DNA of 64,000 bases from AP-15 sp963703855. GTDB lineage: Bacteria; Pseudomonadota; Alphaproteobacteria; ATCC43930; CGMCC-115725. Shown in pieces: positions 1 to 11,970 of this stretch (position 1 is the stretch's first letter; each line of letters begins with the position of its first letter). The position numbers and the translations under genes were made by a program. The notes under the pieces are model-generated. The model made no database searches. It worked only from the letters and a program-made list of their open reading frames with translations, and was not told the DNA's origin. The DNA is taken from contig CAVPFW010000022.1 in assembly GCA_963703855.1 (NCBI GenBank), positions 62,001 to 126,000 of the forward strand, given 5' to 3'.

Positions 1-231
1 TATCGAAGGCCCGCACCTCGATGCGCTCGGCGTCGCCGTTTTCGAGATGGGCCACCTCGTCGCGCACGATCTCGACCCGCTCGTCGGTCGCGAACAGCGG
101 CCCCTTGCCGTCGTTGCGGGCGACGCCGATGACCAGCCGGTCGACCAGCTTGGCCGCCCGGCGGATGATGTCGGAGTGGCCGTTGGTGATCGGGTCGAAG
201 GTGCCGGGATAGATCCCGACGCGCGGCTGGA

Positions 232-235
<4 letters not shown>
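1..235 (-). CDS. coaD: Phosphopantetheine adenylyltransferase, C-terminus cut by window edge
   Basis: CoaD transfers AMP from ATP to 4'-phosphopantetheine, the penultimate step of coenzyme A synthesis, in the cytosol. The first 78 codons are visible and begin MIQPRVGIYPGTFDPITNGH, which contains the family's nucleotide-binding motif (G-T-F-D-P-I-T-N-G-H). The ATG overlaps the gyrA stop codon as ATGA, so translation is probably coupled. The rest of the protein lies beyond the left edge. Confidence 0.95.
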
Positions 236-3072
<2,837 letters not shown>

Positions 3073-3247
3073 GGGTGCTCGATCGACGCGGTGGCTGAAA
3101 CTAAACCCGCGGCGGCGCTGGGTGGAACCGCCGCGTTGCTGTTATATGGGTGATTGTCCGCAGATTACCGCATTTCGCGGTGCAAACAAACGCTTGGGAT
3201 ACACAGGGCGAGCCACCGATTGCCGGGCGGCGGCGCTCGCACCCGGG

Positions 3248-3496
3248 TTACCTCGGACCGCCGACGATCGCCCGATAGATGACCAGGATCAGCACCGCGC
3301 CGACGATCGCGCCGATAAAGCCGGCACCCCGGCCCGGCGCATACCAGCCGATGCGCTGCCCGAGCCAGGTCGCAAAGATCGCCCCGACGATGCCGAGCAG
3401 TGTGGTGACGATGAACCCGCCCGGCCCGTGCACGAAAAACTTCGCGATCAGGCCGGCCAGAAACCCGATGATGATGACCCAAAGCCAGTGCAGCAT
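3248..3496 (-). CDS. GlsB/YeaQ/YmgE-family small membrane protein
   Basis: An 82-aa hydrophobic protein starting MLHWLWVIIIGFLAGLIAKF. It has three predicted membrane helices separated by short Gly-rich loops, and the repeated G-x-x-G pattern is typical of the transglycosylase-associated GlsB/YeaQ family. These proteins are often stress-induced, but their biochemical function is not established. I use the ATG at 3496; the frame stays open upstream but that extension has no family similarity. It sits between gyrA and a DUF6311 protein on the same strand. Confidence 0.8.
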   Translation of the reverse strand: MLHWLWVIIIGFLAGLIAKFFVHGPGGFIVTTLLGIVGAIFATWLGQRIGWYAPGRGAGFIGAIVGAVLILVIYRAIVGGPR

Positions 3497-3649
3497 GTCA
3501 GCCCCAGCACACCTCGGAACCCTGGGTTCCGCCGATCTCAGCGATTTACACGCCTTCGCCGACCGCGGCAACTCCCCTTGCTGCGGAGCGGCGCCGCGCC
3601 GACCGCGGCAACGCCCCCGTGCTGCCGAGCCGCGGCGCGCTGCGAGCGG

Positions 3650-5491
3650 TCACTCCGCCGGCCTTGCCGCGAGCAGCGATGGCGGATCGAGCTGCCGGAT
3701 ATCCCGACTGCAGACCACCAGCCGGGGGCTCGCCCGGCAAGGGCCGTCATTCCTGCCGGCCGCCTGCTGCAATTTCGCGAAGCCCGGCCACTCGGAGAGA
3801 TAAACCGCGAGCTCGCCGCGCACCGGGTCGGAGGCGGCGCCGGCCGATTGCGCTTCGCCGGCGCAGTCGCTCGATCCGCGGCCGGCGTAAACCGTGTTGG
3901 TCGCAACGCCGGCGACACCTGCGACGAGCTGAAGCTGCACCGCGACCTGGCGGCTCCAGGTCCAGGTGTAAGGCGGCGCGTTCAGGCAGGCGAAGGACGG
4001 CACGATCCTGACCAAGCCATGCCGGGAAACCGCCCGGCGCCAGGCCCCGACGTCGATCAGCGGCGCTGCCGCCGTCGCGGCGCTGCTGGCAACGGCCTCT
4101 CTGAGCGGCGCCGTATCGAGCCACTGCAGGACGCAGGCGGCGAGCAGCATTGCCGCGCCGGTGCGCCGATAGCGCGAAGCCGCGGCGGCGACGGCGAGCG
4201 CGGCGATTGTATAGAGCGCCGGCCAAAAGAACCGGCCGCTCGACCGAAAGACCCCGAGCATCTGCAGCAGCCATGCCGGCAGCGGCACCGCGGCGACGTT
4301 CCACCGGCCGACGAAGACGGTGTTCGAGAGAGCCAATCCGGCGAGCCCCAGCAGAACCACCAACAGGCAGGCATGGCCATGCCAAGCCCGGCCCAGCCCC
4401 CGCCGCCATGCGCGCAGCACCCCGAGCGAGGACGGCTCGGAAACATGCAATGCCGCCAGAACGAGCAAAAGAGCGCCGGCGCCGAGGTAGCTGAAACCCT
4501 CGTATTGGCCGCCCGTGGCATCCAATACGAACGTTCTTGCCCCGGGAATCAGCCCGCTCATCTGCGGGGTGACCGGCGAAAGCAGGTTCATCGAGTAGTA
4601 GCCGAAGCCCAGAGCGCTGGCCGAACCGGGGACCGAAAGATAACCCGACAGCGCCATGACCGCGACGACGAGGGCCGCCAAAACGGCGAGCGCGGCGCAG
4701 CCGGCCCGCGGCGCCATGCTGCGATCGACCAGCGCCTGGCCGGTCGCGGCGGCGACAACGCCTCCCACGGCGACAAAAATGTACGGGTTGGTCCACAGCG
4801 CCAGGATCAGGAGCGGCGCCCCCCACCCCAGCCGGAACAGCGCAGACCGGCGCTGCGCGCACGCGAAGTAATAGACCAGCGCGAGCACGATTTCGAAATG
4901 CGCCATCAACGCCGGATTGCCCCAGCGCCACAGCAGCGGCGGCATGCACAAGCCGATCACGGTGGCGGCGACAGCCGGCAGGATGCTTCGTTGGCCAAGC
5001 ACCGCCACCAGCCCCGTCAATGACATTCCCAGCAAGATGAAGCAGGAGGCGGTCCACCAGCCGAAGAGGTTCACAATCTCGCCGGTCAGCCGGTAAATCA
5101 GGCGCCCGACCGCGGCGAGCACGGGAATGCTGTCGGTAAAGATGATGGCGATGCCCCGCGGGGCGCCCAACTGGTCGACGTGGAACAGAGGCAGCTGCCA
5201 CGGGCCGCGGACAAAGAAATAGTAGCCGCTGAGCGCGGTCGAGAGGTCGGCGCCGGGGATCCCGCGTATGCCGCGGGAGCTGACCCAAAACCCCGAGCTG
5301 CCGGCCAAGAACCCGATGTCGAAAACCCACAGGCAGTACACCACCCCGATCGAAAAGCTCGTCAGCAGCAACGCGACCATCGACCGGTCGCGGCCGAGGC
5401 CGGCGGCCAATGCCGCCAGGGCGCTCGCAGGATTGCGCCTCCGTCCCGGCGAGAGGCTTTCTTTGGCGGCGGCACGATCTGCCCAAGCCAT
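3650..5491 (-). CDS. DUF6311 multi-pass membrane protein
   Basis: A protein of about 613 aa with roughly ten hydrophobic helices. The pattern near the N-terminus (G-F-x-x-G-S-S-x-F-W, then Y-x-F-F-V-R-G-P-W-x-x-P-L-F and F-T-D-S-I-P-V-L) is that of the DUF6311 family, which resembles polytopic GT-C-type glycosyltransferases. A role in surface polysaccharide or glycolipid modification is inference only. I chose the ATG at 5491 because GGAG lies six bases upstream; a TTG at 5506 is possible. The soluble C-terminal part carries several cysteines. Confidence 0.7.
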   Translation of the reverse strand: MAWADRAAAKESLSPGRRRNPASALAALAAGLGRDRSMVALLLTSFSIGVVYCLWVFDIGFLAGSSGFWVSSRGIRGIPGADLSTALSGYYFFVRGPWQLPLFHVDQLGAPRGIAIIFTDSIPVLAAVGRLIYRLTGEIVNLFGWWTASCFILLGMSLTGLVAVLGQRSILPAVAATVIGLCMPPLLWRWGNPALMAHFEIVLALVYYFACAQRRSALFRLGWGAPLLILALWTNPYIFVAVGGVVAAATGQALVDRSMAPRAGCAALAVLAALVVAVMALSGYLSVPGSASALGFGYYSMNLLSPVTPQMSGLIPGARTFVLDATGGQYEGFSYLGAGALLLVLAALHVSEPSSLGVLRAWRRGLGRAWHGHACLLVVLLGLAGLALSNTVFVGRWNVAAVPLPAWLLQMLGVFRSSGRFFWPALYTIAALAVAAAASRYRRTGAAMLLAACVLQWLDTAPLREAVASSAATAAAPLIDVGAWRRAVSRHGLVRIVPSFACLNAPPYTWTWSRQVAVQLQLVAGVAGVATNTVYAGRGSSDCAGEAQSAGAASDPVRGELAVYLSEWPGFAKLQQAAGRNDGPCRASPRLVVCSRDIRQLDPPSLLAARPAE

Positions 5492-5813
5492 CCGGCGCTC
5501 CACCAACGATCCGACCTTTCAGCTTTGTTCCGCCGGCTCGCCAGGGCGGCCGTCGGCTCCGCCGCACCCGGCAGCCGGTCCCGGCGCCCAACGCCGGGGC
5601 CGCGACTTTGACGAATACGATGCGGCCAGTTGCGATTTTGTAAATTCGGATCGGGGCGGCTGCCGCTCGCGACCGTGGACAGCCGCCGCGCCGCCATCGC
5701 TCATCGTCTCAACTCCGCACCTGGGCGCGGCGGTCCCGACCATGCGCTGCCTGGCGCCTCCTCCGAAACCGTCGAGGCTCGCCGCCGATCGCGAGCCGGC
5801 CGAACGGCCCAGC
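5492..5813. other. 322-bp stretch without a recognisable gene
   Basis: High-GC sequence between two same-strand genes. All open frames here lack family similarity and a plausible ribosome-binding site. No terminator hairpin with a T-run and no repeat was found. Confidence 0.5.
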
Positions 5814-6410
5814 CTATTTCGAGAGCAGCGCCGAGAGTGCTGCGAACTTCGCATCCACCTGTTTCAGAACGTCGTTCAAGACCCGAATGTTATCCTGCTC
5901 GTTTCCCCCATCGGCCCCGTCGAAATGGCAGGCCGGGTCGGTCTCCTGGTACAATGCCCGGTATCGCAGCTTGTTGAGGCAGGTGTTCACCCGGTGCAGC
6001 AGCCAGTTCAAATCGGCGAGCTGCTTCTTGCTCTCGTCGCTGAAATATTTCTCGGTCAGCATCACGTTCAGCATGTAATTCTCATTCCACACGATGACGC
6101 TGTCGTTGTAGCGTTTCCAGGCGTCGTCCTGGTCCTCTTTCGGGAAACCGTCCGCCATGTCGCCGCTGTAGCGCTTGGTCCAGAAGACCCGCTCGGAAAG
6201 CAGACGCGTCATTTGACGCAGCAGATCCCCTTGCTGGCCCTGCTCCGCCAGCACCGCCGATTTGCTCTTCTTGAAGCCGAAATCCACCAGGATCTTGTCC
6301 CAGGAATTGAGCGCGGTCACGGTTGCGGCGCTGCCCGCCGCCAGCGAGGCGAGCATCACGCCGAGATGCGATCTCGTTGCTTTGGGCAGCCGAGCCTTCC
6401 GCGTCGCCAA
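5814..6410 (-). CDS. Hypothetical protein with N-terminal membrane segment
   Basis: 198 aa, not recognised. A basic N-terminus is followed by a short hydrophobic stretch (about residues 15-35). The rest is soluble, mostly helical and rich in Trp, Tyr and charged residues, with two cysteines (about residues 137 and 154). This fits a single-pass protein with an external domain, but topology is inferred. Codon use is less G/C-biased than in gyrA or uvrA. It ends 14 bases after the MetE-like gene begins its own 3' end, so the two could share a transcript. Confidence 0.65.
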   Translation of the reverse strand: MATRKARLPKATRSHLGVMLASLAAGSAATVTALNSWDKILVDFGFKKSKSAVLAEQGQQGDLLRQMTRLLSERVFWTKRYSGDMADGFPKEDQDDAWKRYNDSVIVWNENYMLNVMLTEKYFSDESKKQLADLNWLLHRVNTCLNKLRYRALYQETDPACHFDGADGGNEQDNIRVLNDVLKQVDAKFAALSALLSK

Positions 6411-6423
6411 TCCGGCCTCCCGC

Positions 6424-7539
6424 TCAGCCCCACACCTCGCGCGCAGTCTCGGCGACGAGGCGCAGCTTGGCCATCTGCTCGGCGATGGTCAGCGCGTTGC
6501 CGTCGACGGTCGAGGAAAACCCGCATTGCGGGCTGAGGCACAGCTGGTCGAGCGGCACGTATTTCGCCGCCTCGTCGATGCGGCGCTTCAATTCGTCCTT
6601 GCTTTCGAGCGCCGCGCGCTTGCTGGTGACGAGGCCCAGCACCACCCGCTTGCTGCCGCGCGGGACGAAGCGCAACGGCTCGAACCCGCCCGAGCGCGCA
6701 TCGTCGTATTCGAGGAAAAAGCCGTCGACCGCGAGCTCGCCGAACAAGGCCTCGGCGACATGGTCGTAGCCGCCCTCGGCCATCCACGACGAGCGGAAAT
6801 TGCCGCGGCACATATGCGTGCACACGGTCATCCCAGCCGGCCGATTAGCGAGCGCGGCGTTGATCACCTTGATGTTGGTCAGGTGCTGCGTCGCGCCGTC
6901 GCCGCCAATATTCGTCACATAGGCGCGCTGCGCCGGGTCGTTCAGATAGGCGAGGCTGGTGTCGTCGAGCTGCAGATAGGTGCAGCCGAGGCCATGCAAT
7001 GCTGCGATCTCCGCGGCATAGACCTGGGCGAGGTCGTGCCAGAATTCGTCCATTTCGGGATAGACAGCGGTGTCGATCACCGCCCGGCCGCCGCGGTAAT
7101 GCAGCATCGAGGGTGACGGGATCGTCAGCTTCGGTGTCGCGCTTTCCGGCGCCGCCGATTTGAGAAAGGTGAAATCCTCAGCGAAGATCGTCTTGTCGAG
7201 TGTCAGCGTGCCGCCGATGCGGAAGGCCCCGAGCGCCGCTTCGACCGTGCCGCCCGCGTTCCTGAATTGGAGGCGCAGGTTCTGGTCGGTCTTGGCGACG
7301 CCGCCTATCCGATAGAGAAAATCCATATGCCACGACCCGCGGCGGAACTCGCCGTCGGTGACCCCTTCGAGCCCGACCTCCCGCTGCATCCGCACGACAT
7401 CGCGGATCGCCCCGTCCTCGACCCCCCGCAACTCCGCGTCCGAAATCCGCCCCGCCTGCCGCTCCCCCCGCGCCCGCAGCAACTCCGCCGGCCGCAACAG
7501 GCTCCCGACATGGTCGGCGCGAAAGGGGGGATTAGGCAT
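6424..7539 (-). CDS. MetE C-terminal-like (cobalamin-independent methionine synthase family) protein
   Basis: 371 aa, the length of the stand-alone MetE catalytic-domain family (YxjG/YxjH type) that moves methyl groups onto thiols using a zinc site. It opens with F-R-A-D-H-V-G-S-L-L-R-P, the family's phosphate/His motif. H-M-C-R-G-N (about residue 242) supplies one zinc-ligand pair and L-C-L-S-P-Q-C-G-F near residue 337 carries the C-terminal ligand Cys. It lacks the N-terminal half of full MetE, so the methyl donor is uncertain. ATG at 7539 has GGAG upstream. It lies just downstream of the defence locus. Confidence 0.85.
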   Translation of the reverse strand: MPNPPFRADHVGSLLRPAELLRARGERQAGRISDAELRGVEDGAIRDVVRMQREVGLEGVTDGEFRRGSWHMDFLYRIGGVAKTDQNLRLQFRNAGGTVEAALGAFRIGGTLTLDKTIFAEDFTFLKSAAPESATPKLTIPSPSMLHYRGGRAVIDTAVYPEMDEFWHDLAQVYAAEIAALHGLGCTYLQLDDTSLAYLNDPAQRAYVTNIGGDGATQHLTNIKVINAALANRPAGMTVCTHMCRGNFRSSWMAEGGYDHVAEALFGELAVDGFFLEYDDARSGGFEPLRFVPRGSKRVVLGLVTSKRAALESKDELKRRIDEAAKYVPLDQLCLSPQCGFSSTVDGNALTIAEQMAKLRLVAETAREVWG

Positions 7540-7575
7540 TCATGTTCTCCGCGTCTGGCTGGGACAGATCAATCC

Positions 7576-8442
7576 TCAGGTAAATCGTGGGTGAAGAATA
7601 AGGTATGGATGATTATCTCTTACCCATTTAGCAATAGAGCAGTATACAGTCGTATTTTTGAAATCCTCGTCGCTAAAGGTAAGTCTCAAATGCATTTCAA
7701 CTTCGCTCCCCCAGGTGTGCACATCTCGGCGAGAGCCAAGATCGCCACGAAGGCATACTCCCAATGCGCGATGAAAATCGTGTCCGTTAGTAATCTGGTG
7801 AAGGTCATATTCCCGGCGGCTGGCGCGCTCAATCTCAGCCTTCAGCACAGCCCTCTCATGGTTCGAAATTCCCCCATCCGATAAGACGAGCGCCACATAG
7901 CGATCCACGTCTACCTGAAAGTTCAGAAAGCACGTTGTAATTTCGATATTAGAGAGGCGATATCCAATTCGCCTCATACGGTTGAGGAGCTTCGCCACCG
8001 AGATCGGCTTCAACCCGCTCATAATTTTCTCTATTACCTCAGTCGCGGTGCCGTGCAACTCACACTTTTCTGCATCCCCAACCTCAGCAAGATATCTCGC
8101 AACGACGCCCGGTCGCGCCCAATCAAGATCGAAATCATGTGCTTCGGAATAGACCAGCCCTTCATGTCCTTCCAACCTACCCGTCACCCGATCGAAGTCG
8201 GCATCAACGACCCCAAGCGCACCGGGAAAACCGTCATCATAAAGAAGCTTAATCGCCCCGATGGCGTTCCGCCTACCGTAGCAGTTGACCACTGAACACT
8301 GGTCATTGTCGATTAGAGGCGTGAACCGTTTTATATCTGTCGACCCCTCGAGCAGCAAAAAGGAGCCCTTGTGCACCCTCCTCTCCAACCTGACTTCTTG
8401 TGCAATATCAAATTCGTCAATGTGCTTGCCGATGGAGATCAT
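7576..8442 (-). CDS. ariB: DUF4435 TOPRIM protein, AriB-like effector of a PARIS-type defence system
   Basis: 288 aa. The TOPRIM signature of the DUF4435 family is present: E32 in L-L-L-E-G-S-T-D and the acidic pair in V-V-D-A-D-F-D (D80, D82). In known PARIS systems AriB is the toxic nuclease, which is held by the ATPase AriA and released when a phage anti-restriction protein is sensed; it then cleaves host tRNA-Lys. The gene follows the ATPase with an ATGA overlap, which argues for coupled expression. Base composition is clearly AT-richer than the neighbours, pointing to acquisition. Family and arrangement are seen in the sequence; tRNA cleavage and trigger are inferred from homologues. The reading frame is intact. 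Confidence 0.82.
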   Translation of the reverse strand: MISIGKHIDEFDIAQEVRLERRVHKGSFLLLEGSTDIKRFTPLIDNDQCSVVNCYGRRNAIGAIKLLYDDGFPGALGVVDADFDRVTGRLEGHEGLVYSEAHDFDLDWARPGVVARYLAEVGDAEKCELHGTATEVIEKIMSGLKPISVAKLLNRMRRIGYRLSNIEITTCFLNFQVDVDRYVALVLSDGGISNHERAVLKAEIERASRREYDLHQITNGHDFHRALGVCLRGDLGSRRDVHTWGSEVEMHLRLTFSDEDFKNTTVYCSIAKWVRDNHPYLILHPRFT

Positions 8443-9849
8443 CTTACGAGATCTCTTTCTTTGTCGTACTCGTCGCCCTCGTACACGTCGCCAAGCTCAA
8501 CCACCAGATCGCCCCATCGTCCGATCAGTTGCGGTGAGTGGGTCGCCAAGATAACATCAAACCGATTTAAATCTATAATTTTCATCAGATCCGCGATGAA
8601 TTTTTTTTGCCAAGCGACGTGAAGGGACAATTCCGGCTCGTCTATCAAGATTAGGGAGTTATGTTTTATTTCAAAAAGTAGTTCAAAAAACAAGACTAGT
8701 TGGTGTTGCTCACCGGACGACAGACGTTCGATCGGCACCTTGCGGCCGTTAAATTTTACCTCTATACCGGTTTGCCGATTTATTTGTACGTCTTTAGTTA
8801 CGAATTGTTGGTCTATCAATTCTTTAAATAATTTGATCTTGGCGAGAAGGTCTGAGAGCGAAGAGAGCTTTCGCCCGGTATCATCTGTATAAACACTCAA
8901 TACCCGTGATATTGCCGGTTCCAGGTCACCTTCCGGGAGAGCTACCGGATCATCGGTTTCGGTTTCTAGAATGCCTGCTTCCATCAACTCCCTTCGTTTT
9001 ACGTCGAGTCCTTGGAGTTGTGCTCGTAGCTCCTCTGGGGAGAGCATGGTCGGTTGGCTAATGACACGTCGGGGAAAGGACCGATCCAATGATTGCGACA
9101 ACGTCGCGTAGGCGTTAATTTGCTGCGAAATGATTTCCTTTAGTGCTTCGGCCTTTCTCGAAATCGCGAGCGTAGAGGGTGGTCGTCGAGCGTGGTAGTA
9201 TGGCTCTGGCCCATCCTCTAAAAATTAGCAGGCGTTGCGTTTCTATCAAATGGCAATCAATTTGGCTTGTAATTGCACTTAACGCCTCGGGTTTTTTGCC
9301 GTAAAAATTTGTCTTCACTGCCTCGGGCAAAGAATCCCCAAACTCTTCCATTACCTCAGCTAAATTGTAAGCTTCGCCTGTGCGATCATCTCGCCAGACG
9401 GCGGGTCCGGCTCGGCGTAGAAACGGTATATAGCGCTCCATTTGCGAGACACGCCGCGGATCGATCGACAAGCGAGGCGTCCACTCTTCCACGACATTGC
9501 TGTGCGGGTCAGTGACTGTCAGGTTAAATGAAGGTCGATTTGGCTCCGGATCAGTGGTCACGTCTGGAAACACCTTGGTGATCTCTACCTTAGTGCCGTC
9601 TGTAAATTCGTAGGAAATGCGGGAGAAATCATTATCGGCAAAGACACTCCATCTCTGTTGGAAAAGTCCGGCAATCATACGCAGGCATAAGGTTTTTCCA
9701 GTGCCATTTGGCGCAATGATAGCCGTTACGTGATTAGTGAGGTTTAGTGGAATTTTGTAGGTGAATTCGTCAAATAGCTTTTCGATGTTGGATTCGGACA
9801 AGAGCCGTATACCACCGGAAGGACTAGCAATCGTTTGGGTGCCTTGCAT
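8439..9849 (-). pseudogene. ariA: AAA_15/ABC ATPase, AriA-like sensor of a PARIS-type defence system, frame broken by one base
   Basis: The ATP-binding partner of the DUF4435 protein. The N-terminal part (9849 to 9115) carries Walker A APNGTGKT at residues 46-53. The C-terminal part (up to 8439) carries the ABC signature LSSGEQHQLVL, Walker B/D-loop LILIDEPELSLH and the H-loop ATHSPQLI. The frames meet at a run of five A on the + strand (9220-9224). Removing one gives a continuous protein of 469 aa reading ...ETQRLLILEDGPEPYYHARR..., the usual AriA size. The span is 3n+1. The start is ATG 9849, preceded by GGAGG seven bases upstream. Inactivating mutation, assembly error or programmed slippage cannot be told apart here. 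It begins 78 bases after the ssb stop on the same strand. Confidence 0.82.
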
Positions 9850-9927
9850 TTCGGTTCCTCCCCGCATCGGCTGGCTCACCATCTCCGGTCAAGTTTGCGG
9901 CGCCGGCTTCCCGAGAGGGTCGGCGTG

Positions 9928-10428
9928 TTAGAACGGGATGTCGTCGTCGAGGTCGTTGACCGGCTTGCGGGCGGCGCCGCGGCCGGATGTGGCGGGGGCG
10001 GAGCGGGCGGGCGTTTCGTCGCCGAAGCCTTCGTCGTAGCCGGCGTCCATCGGGGGGCCGGCCGAGGCGCCGCCGCGGGCGCCGTCGAGCATGGTCAGCT
10101 CGCCGCGGTAGCGCTGCAATACGATCTCGGTCGTGTAGCGCTCCTGGCCTGAATTGTCGGTCCATTTGCGGGTCTGCAAGGCGCCCTCGACATAAACTTT
10201 CGCGCCCTTCTTCAGGTATTTCTCGGCGATCTCGGCGAGCCGCTCGTTGAAGATCACGACGCGGTGCCATTCGGTGCGCTCCTTGCGCTCGCCCGAGACC
10301 CGGTCGCGCCAGCTCTCCGAGGTGGCGATCGTCAGATTGGCGATGCGCATGCCGTCCTGCGTCGAGCGCAGTTCCGGGTCGCGGCCGAGATTGCCGATCA
10401 GGGTCACCTTGTTGACGCTGCCAGCCAT
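9928..10428 (-). CDS. ssb: Single-stranded DNA-binding protein
   Basis: 166 aa. The OB-fold occupies about residues 1-110 (MAGSVNKVTLIGNLGRDPE..., W-H-R-V-V-I-F, G-A-K-V-Y-V-E-G), followed by a Gly/Ala/Pro-rich linker and the acidic tip DDDIPF that recruits replication and repair partners. It coats single-stranded DNA during replication, recombination and repair. In many alphaproteobacteria ssb and uvrA are divergent neighbours. Here a protease gene and a GIY-YIG element separate them, and the defence locus lies directly downstream. Confidence 0.97.
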   Translation of the reverse strand: MAGSVNKVTLIGNLGRDPELRSTQDGMRIANLTIATSESWRDRVSGERKERTEWHRVVIFNERLAEIAEKYLKKGAKVYVEGALQTRKWTDNSGQERYTTEIVLQRYRGELTMLDGARGGASAGPPMDAGYDEGFGDETPARSAPATSGRGAARKPVNDLDDDIPF

Positions 10429-10519
10429 GGGTCACCCACTTCCAATGGTCGCCGGGGATACCATCTTATCAAACCCTGCCAATGTTCCCACTTTATTCTT
10501 ATCCACAGGGAACCCGCAC

Positions 10520-11545
10520 ATGTCGTTTCTGTCTCCGATCAACGATCCTACCGACAACGATCCGCTCGGCGAAATCCAGCCGACGTCATCCGCCGCCTCC
10601 GACGATTTCGCCCTGCTCGACGCCTATTCGCGCGCCGTCGTCGGCGCCGTCGACAGGGTCGGCCCGGCCGTCCTCCATCTCCAGGTCAGCGGCCTCAAGG
10701 ACGGCGCCGGCGGCGCCGGCTCGGGCGTGGTCTTCACCCCCGACGCCTATGTCCTGACCAACAGCCACGTCGTCAGCGGCGCGCGCAAGATCGAGGCCGC
10801 CTTCCCCGACGGGCGCAGCCTCGGCGCCACCCTGGTCGGCGACGATCCCGACACCGATCTCGCCGTATTGCGGCTCGACGGCGAGGCATCGGCCTTTGCC
10901 CGCATCGGCGATTCGCGCCGGCTGCGGGTCGGCCAGCTGGTCATCGCGATCGGCAACCCGTTCGGCTTTCAGTGCACGGTCACCGCGGGCGTGGTCAGCG
11001 CCCTCGGCCGCTCGTTGCGCACCCGTTCCGGCCGGCTGATCGACAGCGTGATCCAGACCGACGCGGCCTTGAACCCCGGCAATTCCGGCGGGCCGCTGGT
11101 GACCTCATCGGGCGAGGTCGTCGGCATCAACACCGCGATCATCGGCATGGCCCAGGGCATCTGCTTTTCGATCTCAGCCGCGACGGTCGAGTTCGTCGCC
11201 GCGCGGCTGATCCGCGAAGGCCGGGTGCGGCGCTGCTATATCGGCGTCGCCGGGCAGAACGTACCGTTGCCGCGCCGGGTCGTGCGCTTTCACGAATTGC
11301 CGCGCGAGACCGCGGTGCGCGTCCAGTCGACCGCACCCGACGGGGCGGCGCGCGCCGCCGGGCTGCACAGCGGCGACATCATCGTCGCCGCCGACGGCGT
11401 GCCCATCGCCGATATCGACGAATTGCACCGGCTGATGACCGAGGAGCGGGTGGGCCTGCCGATGCCGATCACCGTGCTGCGCCTGTCGCAAAAGCTCGAT
11501 GTGGTGGTGACGCCGCGCGAAATCCCGCCCCGCCCGGCGGCGTAG
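10520..11545 (+). CDS. Trypsin-like serine protease with PDZ domain (HtrA/Deg type), no signal peptide
   Basis: 341 aa. The catalytic triad is visible as H83 (T-N-S-H-V-V), D113 (D-P-D-T-D-L-A-V) and S189 (P-G-N-S-G-G-P-L). A single PDZ domain follows at about residues 240-335. Unlike DegP/DegQ there is no signal peptide or N-terminal anchor (MSFLSPINDPTDNDPLGE), so a cytoplasmic location is inferred. The ATG at 10520 gives the normal length; the open frame extends upstream to 10247 but overlaps ssb antisense. Divergent from ssb with a 91-bp gap. Confidence 0.88.
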   Translation: MSFLSPINDPTDNDPLGEIQPTSSAASDDFALLDAYSRAVVGAVDRVGPAVLHLQVSGLKDGAGGAGSGVVFTPDAYVLTNSHVVSGARKIEAAFPDGRSLGATLVGDDPDTDLAVLRLDGEASAFARIGDSRRLRVGQLVIAIGNPFGFQCTVTAGVVSALGRSLRTRSGRLIDSVIQTDAALNPGNSGGPLVTSSGEVVGINTAIIGMAQGICFSISAATVEFVAARLIREGRVRRCYIGVAGQNVPLPRRVVRFHELPRETAVRVQSTAPDGAARAAGLHSGDIIVAADGVPIADIDELHRLMTEERVGLPMPITVLRLSQKLDVVVTPREIPPRPAA

Positions 11546-11575
11546 ATGATGGTTCGTGGCTCACAGCGGTTTCTA

Positions 11576-11608
11576 CCCCGTGGCCGGGCTTGACCCGGCC
11601 ACCCACGC
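11576..11608 (-). repeat. 33-bp inverted repeat, left end of a GIY-YIG element
   Basis: Palindromic REP-like sequence. Its reverse complement matches 11971-12003 at 32 of 33 positions (one A/G difference). Each copy is itself a dyad built on GGCCGGG / CCCGGCC. Confidence 0.85.
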
Positions 11609-11611
11609 TCT

Positions 11612-11894
11612 TCAGGCGAGATGGTCGTAGAGATCGTCCCAATTCGGGCTGTCCTTTAGGATCAGCTGGACCTTCCAGGCGCGTGACCAATGCTTGATAT
11701 TCCTCTGACGTTGCTTCGCTGCGAGAATATCATCATGACGCTCGGCATAGACGAGACGATGCAGCCTGTATTGCCTGGTGAAGCTATCGGCGACGCCGGA
11801 TCGATGCTCCCGGGCACGGCGAGCCAGATCAGTCGTGGTACCGACATACAGTGTTTTGCCGATTTGTCATGATGTAGACCCAGCCGCCCTGCAT
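11612..11894 (-). pseudogene. GIY-YIG nuclease-family protein (UPF0213-like), frameshifted
   Basis: Starts MQGGWVYIMTNRQ, the family's V-Y-I-M-T-N opening. After one base too many in the CAAAAC stretch near 11855-11862 the frame continues LYVGTTTDLARRAREHRSG, which is the Y-V-G-x-T-x-D-L / R-x-x-E-H core of the GIY-YIG fold, and ends ...WDDLYDHLA. The span is 3n+1; with one A removed the protein is 93 aa, the normal size. Members of this small family are frequent, often multicopy, in alphaproteobacteria. The gene is tightly bracketed by a pair of near-identical 33-bp inverted repeats (four bases past its stop on one side, 77 bases before its start on the other). Confidence 0.8.
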
Positions 11895-11970
11895 TTTGCC
11901 AGTGTGCTCGCGGGACAGGCTTACCGGCAACGGCTTTGCACGACCGCCACGGCGGTCGTCGGCGGAGGAG

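Noticed and set aside
11941..11958. CGACCGCCAC/GGCGGTCG hairpin as a terminator
   Set aside because: No following T-run, and it lies inside the GIY-YIG element upstream of its start.
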